Positions 53,958 to 64,000 of a stretch of 64,000 nt of DNA are shown here, in pieces. The DNA comes from Ischnura elegans (Eukaryota > Arthropoda > Insecta > Odonata > Coenagrionidae). The stretch spans positions 27,411,812 to 27,475,811 of the forward strand of contig NC_060259.1 of NCBI RefSeq assembly GCF_921293095.1. Direction: 5' to 3'. A program made the position numbers and the translations under genes. Within the stretch, counting starts at the first letter, position 1. Each line of letters starts with the position of its first letter. A model generated the notes under the pieces. That model ran no database searches and had not been told where the DNA came from. It saw only the letters and a program-made list of their open reading frames with translations.

Positions 53958-56900
53958 CTGCGGCCATGTAGAACCAATAAAAAAGAAAATCTGAAATTTA
54001 AATCTTTAACTGAAATACACAATTACTTTTAGCTAAAACTGATAGAAAGGTAGGAGGGTAAAAGTTCTGATGAAATTGACTCATAAATTGAAGAATAATG
54101 AGGTAATAAAACCTCAGGTTTTTGAAATTACATTAAATTTGCAATAGCCCATTTCATTATATGTTCTCCTCATAAATTATGTCGAGGGACATTTCTATTG
54201 CATGATAATGACCTCTCAAACTATCATGAGGTGATAAGGCAAAACTTAACCGATGGGAGCTTTTCTGCTATCATATTTGTAACTATATCAACTTATGCCA
54301 ATGATAAAATGTCTGTAATTTTCTGGATATATATCCAGTTCTCTGCATAACTTTCTTCGCCGTTTTTCTCACACTATGTAGTGTGGTAAAGAGTTATATT
54401 CCCATATTTCAAATATTTTTCACAGCTACCACGAGGAGTATGTTAAATTTTCATCATCAATGTATGTATAGATCAGGAGATAGGTCATAATTTTAAGCAG
54501 CATTGATAGTTTTAAGGAGGTCAAATTTTAATCATACATACCTTGGTAAAACTGAATTCATTCACCAAAGGATAGGGCAAGCTCAGAAGTTCCGAAAGGC
54601 ATCAGATGCTATGTAATTATTACATAAATTATTACGTAATTGTACAGACTCTTTAGTGTTATGAAAATAGAAATTTATGCTTTACCTTTTGAGCTTAGGA
54701 AGTTTAATATGTAGGTAATATAGCAACTGGATGAAGGGAATCAATTCTGCTATGGAAGTTAAGACTAGTGTTAAACTCTGATTTTGGGGTGCAAAATCCC
54801 CCAAACCCCCCCCAAGAGCCCCCTCTATAAATTACTATTTAGTAAATTCAATTTCTGGAGGAAAGAGAACTACTTGTGGGAGCTGTAGAATAAAATGTAG
54901 ATGTTGGAAAGTGTATTTATAAATACACCAGCTGGGTGACTAATGTTTTTTTTTGTCTGTAAGAACTCCCTTTATATTTTTTGGAAAGACCCCTTGCCGA
55001 TGAGTAAAATATCATTTTCATTCTTCTATTGAGGTAGTGGAATGGTCTTTTGTGTAACATGCAGTATTTATTTTGAATTTTACTCTACATATTAACACAA
55101 AGAGTATAGCCCTTTATATCCTATCCCCTACATCAGTGCTGGGCATTTTTCCCAAATTTTAGAAAGTTTTAATAATTCTACTACAGTACATAAAGTGTTG
55201 AAATCAAAAGAGGCTCATCTAAGTCCTTTAGAAACTTTTAGTAATTTACTACGGTAGGCACATAGGAAGTTAACATAAAAATAGTCTTATCCAAAACTCG
55301 ATCATCTAGTGTATTTTCTATGCACTAACTCGGTGGCGTAGTGAGGGGAAGGTTTTGCAGGGATAAAACCCCCTCAGAGCTCAGAAATTTTTAAAAGATT
55401 AATCCATTTTACTTAATTGGATTAATATTACTTACAGAATAGTGTAAATATTAATAAAATATCCCTCTGAAAGCCGTAAAACTCACCATTTTGAACTATT
55501 TATCTTGAAAATTTTCTAAAGGAGTGCCCTCGCATGTTTCATGAGAAGGTAATATTATATCATTAGCACTCAAAGTGTTAATTGACTATTTTACCAAGTA
55601 ATTACCTTCATATTTAGGCCCAAAGTATTTTTTGTCCTTTATTCTTTGACAGGTGTCAAATGATCATTTTATCAGCCATACATGATTTAGCCCCTAATTC
55701 TGGATGAAACTGTACAAAATTTACTATCATATTGTGATGCATTGTAAATCCCTGAGATCGTAAACTTGAGAAATTAGGAAATTTTCAATTTGAATGCAAT
55801 GTATAACCAGGTTGAGCTGCTCAAATCTATAACATTTAGTGAAAGTTTTCCTTAAGTAGGTACATAAAAACAATTTTGAAGGTTAATGTAACTTGAGGAA
55901 AAAATCTTGTCCAAAAATAGTGTCCTATTATTTTAAAAGAGGGTAGAAGTCATTGTATAACCAAATTTGCAATAATTACCCTGTGCATGTTCCCCCGTAG
56001 ATGCACAGCTGACCAAAGCACGGCTTTATATCGTGGGAAAATGATACTTCATCTTCATTGACCACAGCATTTTCATCTAGAGAGTCTCTTGCCGAAGTGC
56101 GACTAGAATGAAACATACTTTTTAGCGAATTGTGTTATAATGATAATAATCAATGATTTGTTGGAATAGGTAATTTGGAAAATAATGTTGAAAAATCAAA
56201 GAGCAATAGACAAACCTTAGTGAATCATCTTCTTTGTACCATTCATTCTCATATGCTTGCATCCATATTGGGTTGGAGCCTTCAACACTATGCTTGTTAG
56301 TGTTAGGCACTCTGCCCACTCCTCTATTTATGTCTGAATCATTAGAACCTGTGTTTAAAGAGATTTTGAACCAAAATAAACATTACTGTCGCTGCATATT
56401 TAATTGGTCACTAAGTAGTAACTAGCAATGCATATTTAATTCATCAGTAAGCGGTAGACCAACCAAATGCTGTAGCAGTGGCTGCCTTCAACTGGCGCTG
56501 ATATCTTGATCTCTGAGCAATGCATAATGATGTTGTCAGGATTAGTAATAGTGTCAGAAGAAGTGTACTTCCGGCCAACCATGCTACCATCATACCCTCT
56601 TGCTCATCCTTAAATGCTCTTATCTCTGCTGGCTGTGTGTCCAACACATTAAAATCCTAGTGGGTCAAGTTTAAAGGTTCATTATTATATTGTTAACTGC
56701 AATGTTTTTTGCACATAGCATTTGGCATTTTACATGTAGTCAGATAGTATGTGAATACATGAATGAATAAGATGTTGCTTATAACCATCATGGTAGGCAA
56801 GGATGGATCCAGGATTTTTTTTCTGGGGGGCACAAGGGTCTGACAGGCAAACGGTCTTCTCATATTTGAAATTAAATACAACATAAAACAATTACTATAT

Positions 56901-59900
56901 GAAATGCTCTCTTTGTTTTTAAATATGAAACTAAATGATTGAGGCTCCATAATACACAAAGTAAAACAAACGTAATGATAACTGTATTAAAAATCTTGTC
57001 TATTTTTTAAGCGTCTGAGAGGGGCACAAGTCCCTGCCTCTCCCCCCTAAATCTGCCAATGTTGATAGGGTAGTTGCAATTTGTAAATTAAAAATTTGTC
57101 AATGGACTAACTATATTTTGAGCTTATTACTCTATCAGCTGGATGTTATTAATTCTCAATTATATGAGGAATACTAAATGCTAAAACTAATGTTTTGCTT
57201 ATTTAGCTGCGAACTAAAGTAAGCTGATGAATATCATTTTAGTATTTTCCAAATTCAGATATGCCACTCCTATGAGCAATTGGCACTCACGGGTGAAGTC
57301 CTGAAAGCATACTGAAGAATTTAGAAACCAATGAAATAGAATGCTAATTTAATTGATTAGCATTCATTCCTGAGATGAAGGATGGTGAAAAATTTATGAA
57401 AATTATTTCATCTACATTGAAGATACCATTGCCTCAGGTCATGCATGCTACGCATCAGTGCTTTTTGTGGGCTAAAAATCAGCATAACTACATCCATTAG
57501 TCCCTGTATTTGTCAATTTTTCCCAGCTTCAGCACCTTTGTCACACAATGATAAAGGCAGGAATGATATTCATCAGGAGTTGAGTTGCTTTTGTAAAGAT
57601 GATGTATTTGGGATATCATCATTCATTGGTGTAGGCTTATTCGAGTCCAGGCATTAAGGGCCCATGAAAAAAATTATTTTATTTAATTATATTTATTTTA
57701 AGATAGAATTATCCAGAAAACGTATTCACAACCATTATTTGCAAAATTTAGACTAACGGAGTGCATACTTCAGCATGAGCCCATTTAATCCATGTCTGAG
57801 GCAAATGGTTTGCATCACAAGACCCTTGAATGTTGCCGGGCAACTTGATTGGTATACTATGGAGGCAAGCATTGGATTTTAGGTCTGTGTGAGTGATAAG
57901 TTTCAAATTGTGATCGAATCCTAATCTATGTACTTCAAAATGTTTTTCTCTTTGAAGCTAATCATCTGTTATCATTTGGATGATCTTTTTAACTTACCTT
58001 AAATAGGTCATCTAATTGCTCAATGTTATGATCTACTAGTTTTAGCACATCATCCACTTCCATTATTGAATTATTCTGGTGTTCAACAAAATGAAGGTAG
58101 AGATCAGTTTTTGTTTTATCAACAGAACCATCTTGGTTTTCGTGCACTTTGTATTCATCTGCATTGACTATAGTTCCAGTGACATTTCCCAGGATCCTGT
58201 GGAATAGTTAAATAACAGTGTCAGATTAAAAATTCATAAAAATCTAACAGTAGAAATGTTATCTTTAAGTAGACTTACTCCCTGAATGCATCAATTTTCT
58301 CCCGCACTTCAGGAGGATGTTGTCTCAGCACAAATTTCAGCCTTTGGTCTTCTCGAAGCAAATAGATGAGGACTTTGGCTGTGTCATAGAGACCATCTGT
58401 GTCATTAGCTAAAACCTAAAAATTTTCAGCATATTAGAGAGAGCAATGAATGAAATGTAACTGCAGTGTTAACTTAATATGTTTTAATACTTTTTGAAGT
58501 AATTTCAACAAGACAATGATCTCTACAATCAATTCCAACTTAGCAGCAGAATTACAACTCTGCAGTTGTAATTCAGTTTAGAGTCTATGAGAAGACATAT
58601 TTGCAATTGAAATTTTGGCAAAAATTACGGTCTTAGATGTGGTCGAATACTTTAATTGGTAAACTGGCATTGGTGTTTTGCAGTATTAAAGGTGTGAGTG
58701 CCTCTACAATGGAGGCATGGTAAAAGTCATTTCTGATGATTAGTTTATGTGATGAAAATTCACTCATAATTTAGCCGCAAGCATTCTTTAATTCCTTAGT
58801 GTAATGCGCATTTGCCATTTTAAAACAAACTGGCATTTATTAATTGTCTTATCTTAGGAATCAGTAAATATTAAATTTTAATCATAGCTGAGATGGATAA
58901 CTGGAAATATGAAATATTGACTTTGACCTCAGAGAATAGGTTTACCATATTTTACTGTCATAGGAAAATTCTATTGGCATTGCCAGTGATAATGAGGAAC
59001 GATTTACCATAATATGTAGAGGTTTAGAGAAACATATCTGTGCAGAGTGTGAAAAAGAGTATAATTTTACTATTTCTCATAGCTATAGTTTAATGGATAG
59101 ATCATACATCAATGCATTTTAGCTCTCAATTGATCTTCCTTGTTACTTTTCAACACCCATGTATCCACAATAATGGAATGCTTCGGTCAAATGGGACAGC
59201 CACTTAATTTGATAATCATATTAATGTGTTCCAAGGTACCAGAAAGTATGATATGTATACGAGTATATCACACATCTTAAAACTCCAGCGTAAACTTACT
59301 GCTAAGGGAGATGCATTTTCTATTTATTTGTTTTCCCTTACATTTCTTTTCTGATTATTTATAATAATTTAATTTCTGTATTCATATACATAATTAATGG
59401 ATTTTGTTTAGAATATCCATGTTGTGCATCAAGCTTGTAAAACATGATTGGTTCTGTCGAAAATGGAGATACGATAAGCTATAAAAGCTAGAAGCTTCAT
59501 CTTTGAAAGCATAGAACTTCGCGTGAATTTTTTATTTTGACTTTCTAAAATGGTATGCTGTTGACACTAGGCCTGTGAGGTTCTGTTCTTACCATGAATT
59601 CAAAATATCCTTTCATTCCTTTCTGTGGATCGAAATTAAGAAATATGCCCCCAGTGTATTTGTCCACAATAAATGGATCACTCCATATATTTTCTAAACC
59701 TTCTGCAAGCCTTTGCTGGATACCACCAAATATATGGTAGGAAATAACAGCATTTTCTCCCTTGTCATTGTCATAGGCCTGTAAAGAAGCAACAAAAATA
59801 TATAGGTATGCACTAAAAGTTATAGGCAATAGAAAACAGTTCTTACATTTAATCATTAATGTGTAATTTTGAATCAAAAATATTGTCCTATCTAAATCAA

Positions 59901-62900
59901 AAGGTTGTGTTTGGGGGAGGTAGTTCATTACTTTCCCTGGCTCCCTGTTAGTAATACTGCGTCTGAAGAGGTCTGCTTCAAGGTATGTTCAGAAAATAAG
60001 AGAAGTAAACTTTTAATTTCTTACAAGTTTAGAGAGTCTGACTGTCAAAATTTTTCTTTTTATTATGTTGTTATTGTTAATAGTGTGTCCAAGATCGAAG
60101 AACAAATGTTTGTTTCTGCTAGGAGAGCAGTCATTTTTTTGTTTTAGCGTAACAGTTATATCTACCCTTGAAGTATGATAAAATTTTAAGCTGTATTCAT
60201 TGTTTACTTTGTCTGTGGCAGCTGTTAACGTTAGATGTGTTTTTATGAGCTCGGCAATTTTCAGCTCACCCATTGCTTGTTGGTGAATTTTTGGCCAAAA
60301 ACAATGCTCTAAAAATGCCCTAGCCCCCATATCTGCTCTTGAAGTGCCCTAGCCCCAATGCCAGATATGGCTCGGTATGATTATTTCCTATTTCCAAAAA
60401 TAAAGAGAACCTTAAAGGGCACACTTTTTACGAGCATAGATGACGTTAAAAGAAATTGCTGACAGAGCTAATGGCTATCCCAAAGATCAAATTTAAGGAG
60501 TGTTTCGAGGATTGTATGAAGCTCTGGCACAAGAGCGGGGACTTATATCTGATAGGGACTATTTAGAAGGTGGCAACATTAATGTTGACGAAAAAATGAA
60601 TATTAAAAATATTTCTGTCCTGTCTAAAGTTTTTTCCTGAACACACCTCATACACTAGTGGCTTTAAGATATTCATCAATTAATGTTAAACGTTGTTTTT
60701 TTAAGGTGGTGAAGTAAAAACTTTCATTGGAGAGCCACCTAATAGGTTGCCATATTTTCAATGTTTCTAGAAATAACATAGGGGTTGCTGCTACTCTACC
60801 TTGGCCCCATATTATGAGCCAGTGAGATTGCCTGTATATACCATTAATCATGAACAGCCAATATTGCATGCCTACCAACAGGGTAGTTTCCTTCATCAAA
60901 GAAAACGAAAGGCATGGATTGCGATTCGTTACCCACCATTAGTGTATTCATGATATACAAATTATTTGGTTTTAGAAATCCCAGTTTAGATGAATGTTAA
61001 TGGTCAATTTTAACGGCATTCGAAAAATGCCAGATTGGCGCCCATGTGATGCCACTCCACGTGACGTCACAGGGACCTAGTTGTTTCTATACGAGTAGAT
61101 AGGAGTTTTACATCGTTTAAGATTACCAGTGCATGCATGAGGCACAGAGCTCAGGGAAACATCTCTTAAAAATCGCCTATTAAAACTGCCTACGGTCAGA
61201 AAGTTTCCTTCGTTTGATAAGGTATCAATAATCCCTATTTAAGCCAAGCGCTACCTGCTAGCAGCCTGCATCGTAGCAACGCTCAAAGCCTCACCCTAAG
61301 GTCACCTGAGACAGCGGCAGTGTGAGCCAGAATGACGTCACATGGGCTTTTCCCAGCATTAATACTTAGCCGTCGCATTTTCGTGCGCTTATAAATGTTC
61401 ACTTTTCATTTAATCGTGAAAAATAGATATCGTCATTAAAAAATCTAAAAGCGAGAAGTACGTAGTCCAGGAGTAATAATCTTTCGATTTAGGCAATAAA
61501 AAAATAATAGGAAACTACCCCATTGCCAAAATGGGCCAATATTTTGTAGCATATGGTCGTTGAAGGACAGGTTGGAGGGAAGAATGGCAGAGGTAGGCCT
61601 CGGATGAGATAAGTAGAACAGGTGATGAAGAATATGAAGTGGAAGAATTAAGTATGTATGTATTCGTGAGAAGATTAGCCAGCAGGAGCATTGAGTGGAG
61701 AGCTGTGGCACACCAATCTTTGACTTGACTGTTGATGATGATGAGGTTTTATTGAGTTAGCAAGAAGTCACAATAATTGGACTGTGAGGAGAATCAAATT
61801 CTTCTCTTTAATGGAGCATATTTCAATGAAAAAATATATGTCTCCATATTCTATAATTTTAATTTGGTAATTACCTTCACCACCATGAATTCATTTCCAA
61901 AATCAGCATTTGTTGAAACTCCTCCGGTGAAAACTTTCTTGAGGAAAAATGGTGAATTATCATTTATATCTGTCACCATTACAATGACACGAAGATAAGT
62001 ATCATCTTCAGGGTCAAAGAACTTCACATTTTCTGGCATTGTATGACATTCTTCTGTAGCTTTAATTACTAAAATGTGTATCTCCTTGTCTTCTCTATCC
62101 AACTCTTTCTCAACCTGAAATGAGAATAGTGTACATTAATTATTCCATAATATCATCCCAGCCTCGGGAAACATAATTTGTGGTAACATATGTGTAGACC
62201 TGTGGTAACCCAATAGGGTACCATTAATGAGTTAAAGGTAATCCGACGCAAACCATGTGTGTAATAAAAAGAGTACACCATTATGATGCAGGCTAGAACA
62301 TGGTATTGTTTCAGCTCTTTCTTCATGGAATTGAGGGTTTGGGGGAGGAGGGATTGATGACAATTGACTATGAGGATGGAGTGGGAAGGAAGCGCATGAT
62401 AGGAGAAAGTAAAATTATATTCCGTCAAAGCCTATGTAGTAACCTGTGTATTTTATGGTCTTATTTCTAACTGCATAAGTTTCAGTCTATTTTTTTGAAA
62501 TGACAAAAGGAACAAAATACATGTCAAAATTCATTTTCATGTCAACTTTTACCATTCCTTGTTATTATTTTTTTAAATGGTTTTTTTAAGTTATGACTTT
62601 TTCAAGAAGATTGTTAGGTTTGTGCGTTATATTCCTCCAAATGCTTGAAAATGTGGTCACATCTGCATTGACTTCTTCAAGGAGGTAATCAAAGGGGAAA
62701 GAGTGTGGAAGCAGAGGTAATACTTTGAGATAATACTTTGTTCATGGCTGACAGCCATAGGAGGAGGTAGGTCTGAATGAAATAACGGAAGGAGAGAAGA
62801 AAAATGCCAGTGATTTTTGGGTTACGCAATCGAAAATTTCACACCAGTACACAATTTCAATCATATCTGATATTGGTCAGCTCACATCTGGGACAGGTTT

Positions 62901-63972
62901 GGAACCGAGGCTCATGATATGGAACATATGGACCCAGGAAGCCAAGGGGTCAAATGCACATTTTTGGTTGAATTTGAGTGTTGCTCAGAAATAGTTTGTA
63001 AAAAATACATTTTAATGGGTGGAAAAGATATTCAACCTTCTATCTCAAAAGATACCGTGCCACCTATTGGGATATGATCTTGGATCTCATTTCCACACAA
63101 TACAATCCATGAATTTTTTTTACCAACTATTTCTGCTCTTAATTTCACCAAGAATGTCACATTAATCCCGTGGCATCCAGGGTCCACATGTGCTAAATTG
63201 TTTCCTAAACAAAATAATAGGGAAATGCATTGATGCTTTTTTTTAATACTTTTTTTCCAATTTTTTTCATGGAAAGGATGTTCCATATTATTCAATTTCA
63301 GATCTGAAATTTATTTTCGACTGGGTAGTGAGTCAAATAGATTGTTTCAAGGCATGATTATCTATGGCATGCTCCACTTGAATGACCTGTTGCTAGGGGC
63401 TGGCTAATATTGTATTAATTAATAATTATCACCAAATTGTATGCTATATACATGGGTGCCGAACGGAAATTTTGTTAGGAGAGTGCATTCAGTGCTGCCT
63501 TGGGGCATTGTGTTGCCAAGAGTGGTGATGAAGGGCTTTCCTTAAACATAAAAAAATGGTAGTTTTTTTAAAAAGAACTTTTTTAGTTGGTCTTATCTTA
63601 ATGTTTTCCTTTTCTAAATGTTTACACACATGCATGCATTTCTACATGCTCTATTCAGTAGTCTTTACAATCATTTCCAACAAAAGTTTTGCTCGAGCCA
63701 TGGGGGTTCAAGTTCCCCCACCCCCTGCCAGCACCCATAGTTATATGCATATCATGCGATGAGGGTGGATGTGTGTCATCCCTCTCTCAATCCTTTATTC
63801 TCCCTTTTTACCATTAAATAGTGGCTTATAGGATCCAAAGCAAACATTCCATCATCATTGCCTCCAGCAATGAAATAGCAGACAGTACTTTGAGGCTCAT
63901 CTAGTTCATCAACATCATCCTGGTCAACAGTGTCTAATATTCTTCTCCTCTCCATTCCAGGCAGGACATGTT
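53795..63972 (-). CDS. Cadherin-23-like protein, C-terminal nine exons (gene continues past right edge)
   Basis: Exons in transcription order: 63972-63812, 62114-61875, 59778-59593, 58415-58279, 58196-57998, 56656-56464, 56348-56216, 56102-55980, 53957-53795. All phases agree; about 511 codons. Calcium-dependent adhesion protein of the plasma membrane. Seen: the GMFALDPISHYLMV..LDRE pattern, MVTDINDNSPFF (DxNDNxP calcium motif), AYDNDKGENAVISYHI, and a last repeat ending EFMVLANDTDGLYDTAKV. Then comes the membrane-proximal region starting YLLREDQRLKFVL, characteristic of CDH23 and insect relatives, one TM helix (MMVAWLAGSTLLLTLLLILT), and a cytoplasmic tail with VPNTNKHSVEGSNPIWMQ, matching the CDH23 tail motif. 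The insect class includes midgut cadherins; which paralogue this is cannot be said. Confidence 0.9.
55330..55545 (-). mobile_element. hAT-type MITE fragment (family A, copy 3, reverse)
   Basis: Starts CGGTGGCGTAGTGAGGGG and aligns in reverse with the copies at 8872 and 39970 (CTCAGAGCTCAGA, AAATATCCCTC.GAAAGCC, ACTCACCATTTTGAA). The other terminus is missing. Inside the last cadherin intron. Confidence 0.75.
55980..56102 (-). CDS. Cadherin exon H (cytoplasmic tail)
   Basis: Acceptor TTTCATTCTAG, donor GTAATT. Encodes RTSARDSLDENAVVNEDEVSF and a Cys-containing end (CFGQLCIYGGTCTG). Phase 2 on both ends. The 3' boundary is the less certain one. Confidence 0.7.
56216..56348 (-). CDS. Cadherin exon G (cytoplasmic tail)
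   Basis: Acceptor TTTAAACACAG, donor GTTTGT. Carries the conserved VPNTNKHSVEGSNPIWMQ block and AYENEWYKEDD. Confidence 0.9.
56464..56656 (-). CDS. Cadherin exon F (transmembrane)
   Basis: Acceptor CCCACTAG. Starts DFNVLDTQPAEI, then the single TM helix and a basic RSRYQRQLKAA stop-transfer. The donor GTTGGT is non-standard beyond GT but gives phase 1, which exon G completes as Gly. If unused, the frame stops six codons on. Confidence 0.85.
56798..57061. mobile_element. hAT-like MITE, 264 bp
   Basis: Begins CAAGGATGGATCCAGGA, ends CCTAAATCTGCCAATG. The flanking 8-mers atggtagg and ttgatagg match at 6 of 8. GGGGGGCACAAG near one end mirrors the inverse of GGGGCACAAGTCC near the other only in part. 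In a cadherin intron. Confidence 0.6.
57998..58196 (-). CDS. Cadherin exon E (membrane-proximal domain)
   Basis: Acceptor TATTCCACAG, donor GTAAGT. ILGNVTGTIVNADEY...DKTKTDLYLHFVEHQ...VDDVLKLVDHNIEQL, matching the NITGAIVN...VD.V...ID.N.EQL pattern of CDH23. Confidence 0.92.
58279..58415 (-). CDS. Cadherin exon D
   Basis: Acceptor GAAAATTTTTAG, donor GTAAGT. VLANDTDGLYDTAKVLIYLL then REDQRLKFVLRQHPPEVREK. End of the last cadherin repeat and start of the membrane-proximal domain. Confidence 0.92.
59593..59778 (-). CDS. Cadherin exon C
   Basis: Acceptor TTGCTTCTTTACAG, donor GTAAGA. Starts AYDNDKGENAVISYHI (DxDxGxNA calcium-binding motif) and ends GYFEFM. Phase 0 both ends. Confidence 0.92.
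59981..60648 (+). mobile_element. Internally deleted mariner with transposase C-terminal relic
   Basis: The ends AGGTATGTTCAGAAAATAAG and the inverse of AGGTGTGTTCAGGAAAAAAC pair up. From 60281 the plus strand reads, through frameshifts, VGEFLAKNNAL, LAPMPDMARYDYFLFPKIKR (the YSPDLAP.D.FLFP block containing the last catalytic Asp), LKG, then KKLLTELMAIPKIKFKECFEDCMKLW and YLIGTI-like ends. A short local duplication (GCCCTAGCCCC repeated at about 60317 and 60347) interrupts the SPDLAP motif. The flanks are CA rather than TA on both sides. Confidence 0.8.
60649..60876. other. Unassigned open stretch
   Basis: The minus strand has an 83-codon open frame (60899-60648) with WLFMINGIYRQSHWLIIWGQ and LETLKIWQPIRWLSNESFYF. 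It looks protein-like but I do not recognise the family. Its N-terminal few codons are the end of the adjacent TIR element. Possibly a relic of another transposase. Confidence 0.35.
60877..61524 (-). mobile_element. Non-autonomous TIR element (family B, copy 3), 648 bp
   Basis: Reverse-oriented copy of the elements at 11477 and 15758: starts AACAGGGTAGTTTCC and ends GGAAACTACCCCATT, alignable throughout (CATTAGTGTATTCATGATAT, GTGACGTCACAGGGACCTAG, AGGAGTAATAATCTTTCGAT). Confidence 0.88.
61525..61750 (+). pseudogene. RTE 3'-terminal fragment
   Basis: The plus strand aligns with the 3' end of the RTE at 16253-18481: VVEGQ.GGKNGRGRPR, then an AGRLASRSIEWRA-like segment, and the GATGATGATGAGG simple tail at about 61732. 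It begins right where the TIR element ends. Confidence 0.75.
61875..62114 (-). CDS. Cadherin exon B
   Basis: Acceptor TTCTCATTTCAG, donor GTAATT. 80 codons. VEKELDREDKEIHILVIKAT, then LRVIVMVTDINDNSPFFLKK, the boundary between two cadherin repeats. Phase 0. Confidence 0.93.
62430..63811. other. Cadherin intron, no further gene seen
   Basis: An 87-codon open frame on the minus strand (63295-63032) lacks cadherin motifs and fitting splice sites. The rest is AT-rich. Confidence 0.4.
63812..63972 (-). CDS. Cadherin exon A (first in window)
   Basis: Acceptor CTCTTCATACAG, donor GTAAAA. Encodes HVLPGMERRRILDTVDQDDV...CYFIAGGNDDGMFALDPISH. Needs one base from an upstream exon outside the window (phase 1). 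Confidence 0.9.
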
Positions 63973-64000
63973 CTGTATGAAGAGAATGTTACCATTAGTT

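Noticed and set aside
63032-63295. 87-codon minus-strand open frame as an additional cadherin exon
   Set aside because: No cadherin motif, and exons A and B already join in phase across this intron.

Overview
The window is animal nuclear DNA, most likely from an insect: AT-rich, long GT-AG introns, two multi-exon animal cell-adhesion genes, and a dense load of RTE-type and other non-LTR retrotransposons, hAT, piggyBac, Harbinger, mariner and pogo-type DNA transposons and tRNA-derived SINEs. The species cannot be named from the sequence. All gene calls rest on reading-frame, splice-phase and motif inspection.

Layout. 1-20 kb is intergenic and made of repeats: two non-LTR reverse transcriptase (RT) relics, hAT-type MITEs with readable 8-bp target site duplications (TSDs), a long decayed RTE element (about 9.6-13.8 kb) that has itself been hit by two DNA transposons, and a second RTE on the minus strand (16.25-18.48 kb) that landed inside a copy of one of those same transposons. 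20.35-51.26 kb is a complete nine-exon vezatin gene (+), reconstructed here as 646 codons with every splice phase agreeing. Its introns hold most of the mobile DNA: intron 3 has a perfect 64-bp inverted repeat; intron 4 has an apparently intact piggyBac inside an older TA-flanked element; intron 5 has a 5.55-kb PIF/Harbinger element carrying a MADF gene and a transposase, itself hit by a 2.1-kb piggyBac-like element and a hAT MITE; intron 6 has a pogo-type element and a large foldback.

53.8 kb to the right edge is the 3' part of a cadherin-23-like gene on the minus strand (nine exons seen: last extracellular cadherin repeats, membrane-proximal region, one transmembrane helix, cytoplasmic tail). 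It converges on vezatin, with 2.5 kb between the two stop codons. Its introns hold an internally deleted mariner, hAT MITEs, and the third copy of the AATAGGG-type element next to an RTE 3' end.

The two host genes are the biological point of interest. In vertebrates vezatin and cadherin-23 both belong to the myosin VIIA-linked adhesion machinery of actin-based protrusions, and here their orthologue-like genes lie tail to tail. I found no RNA gene other than SINE-borne tRNA-like promoters, and no CRISPR array.
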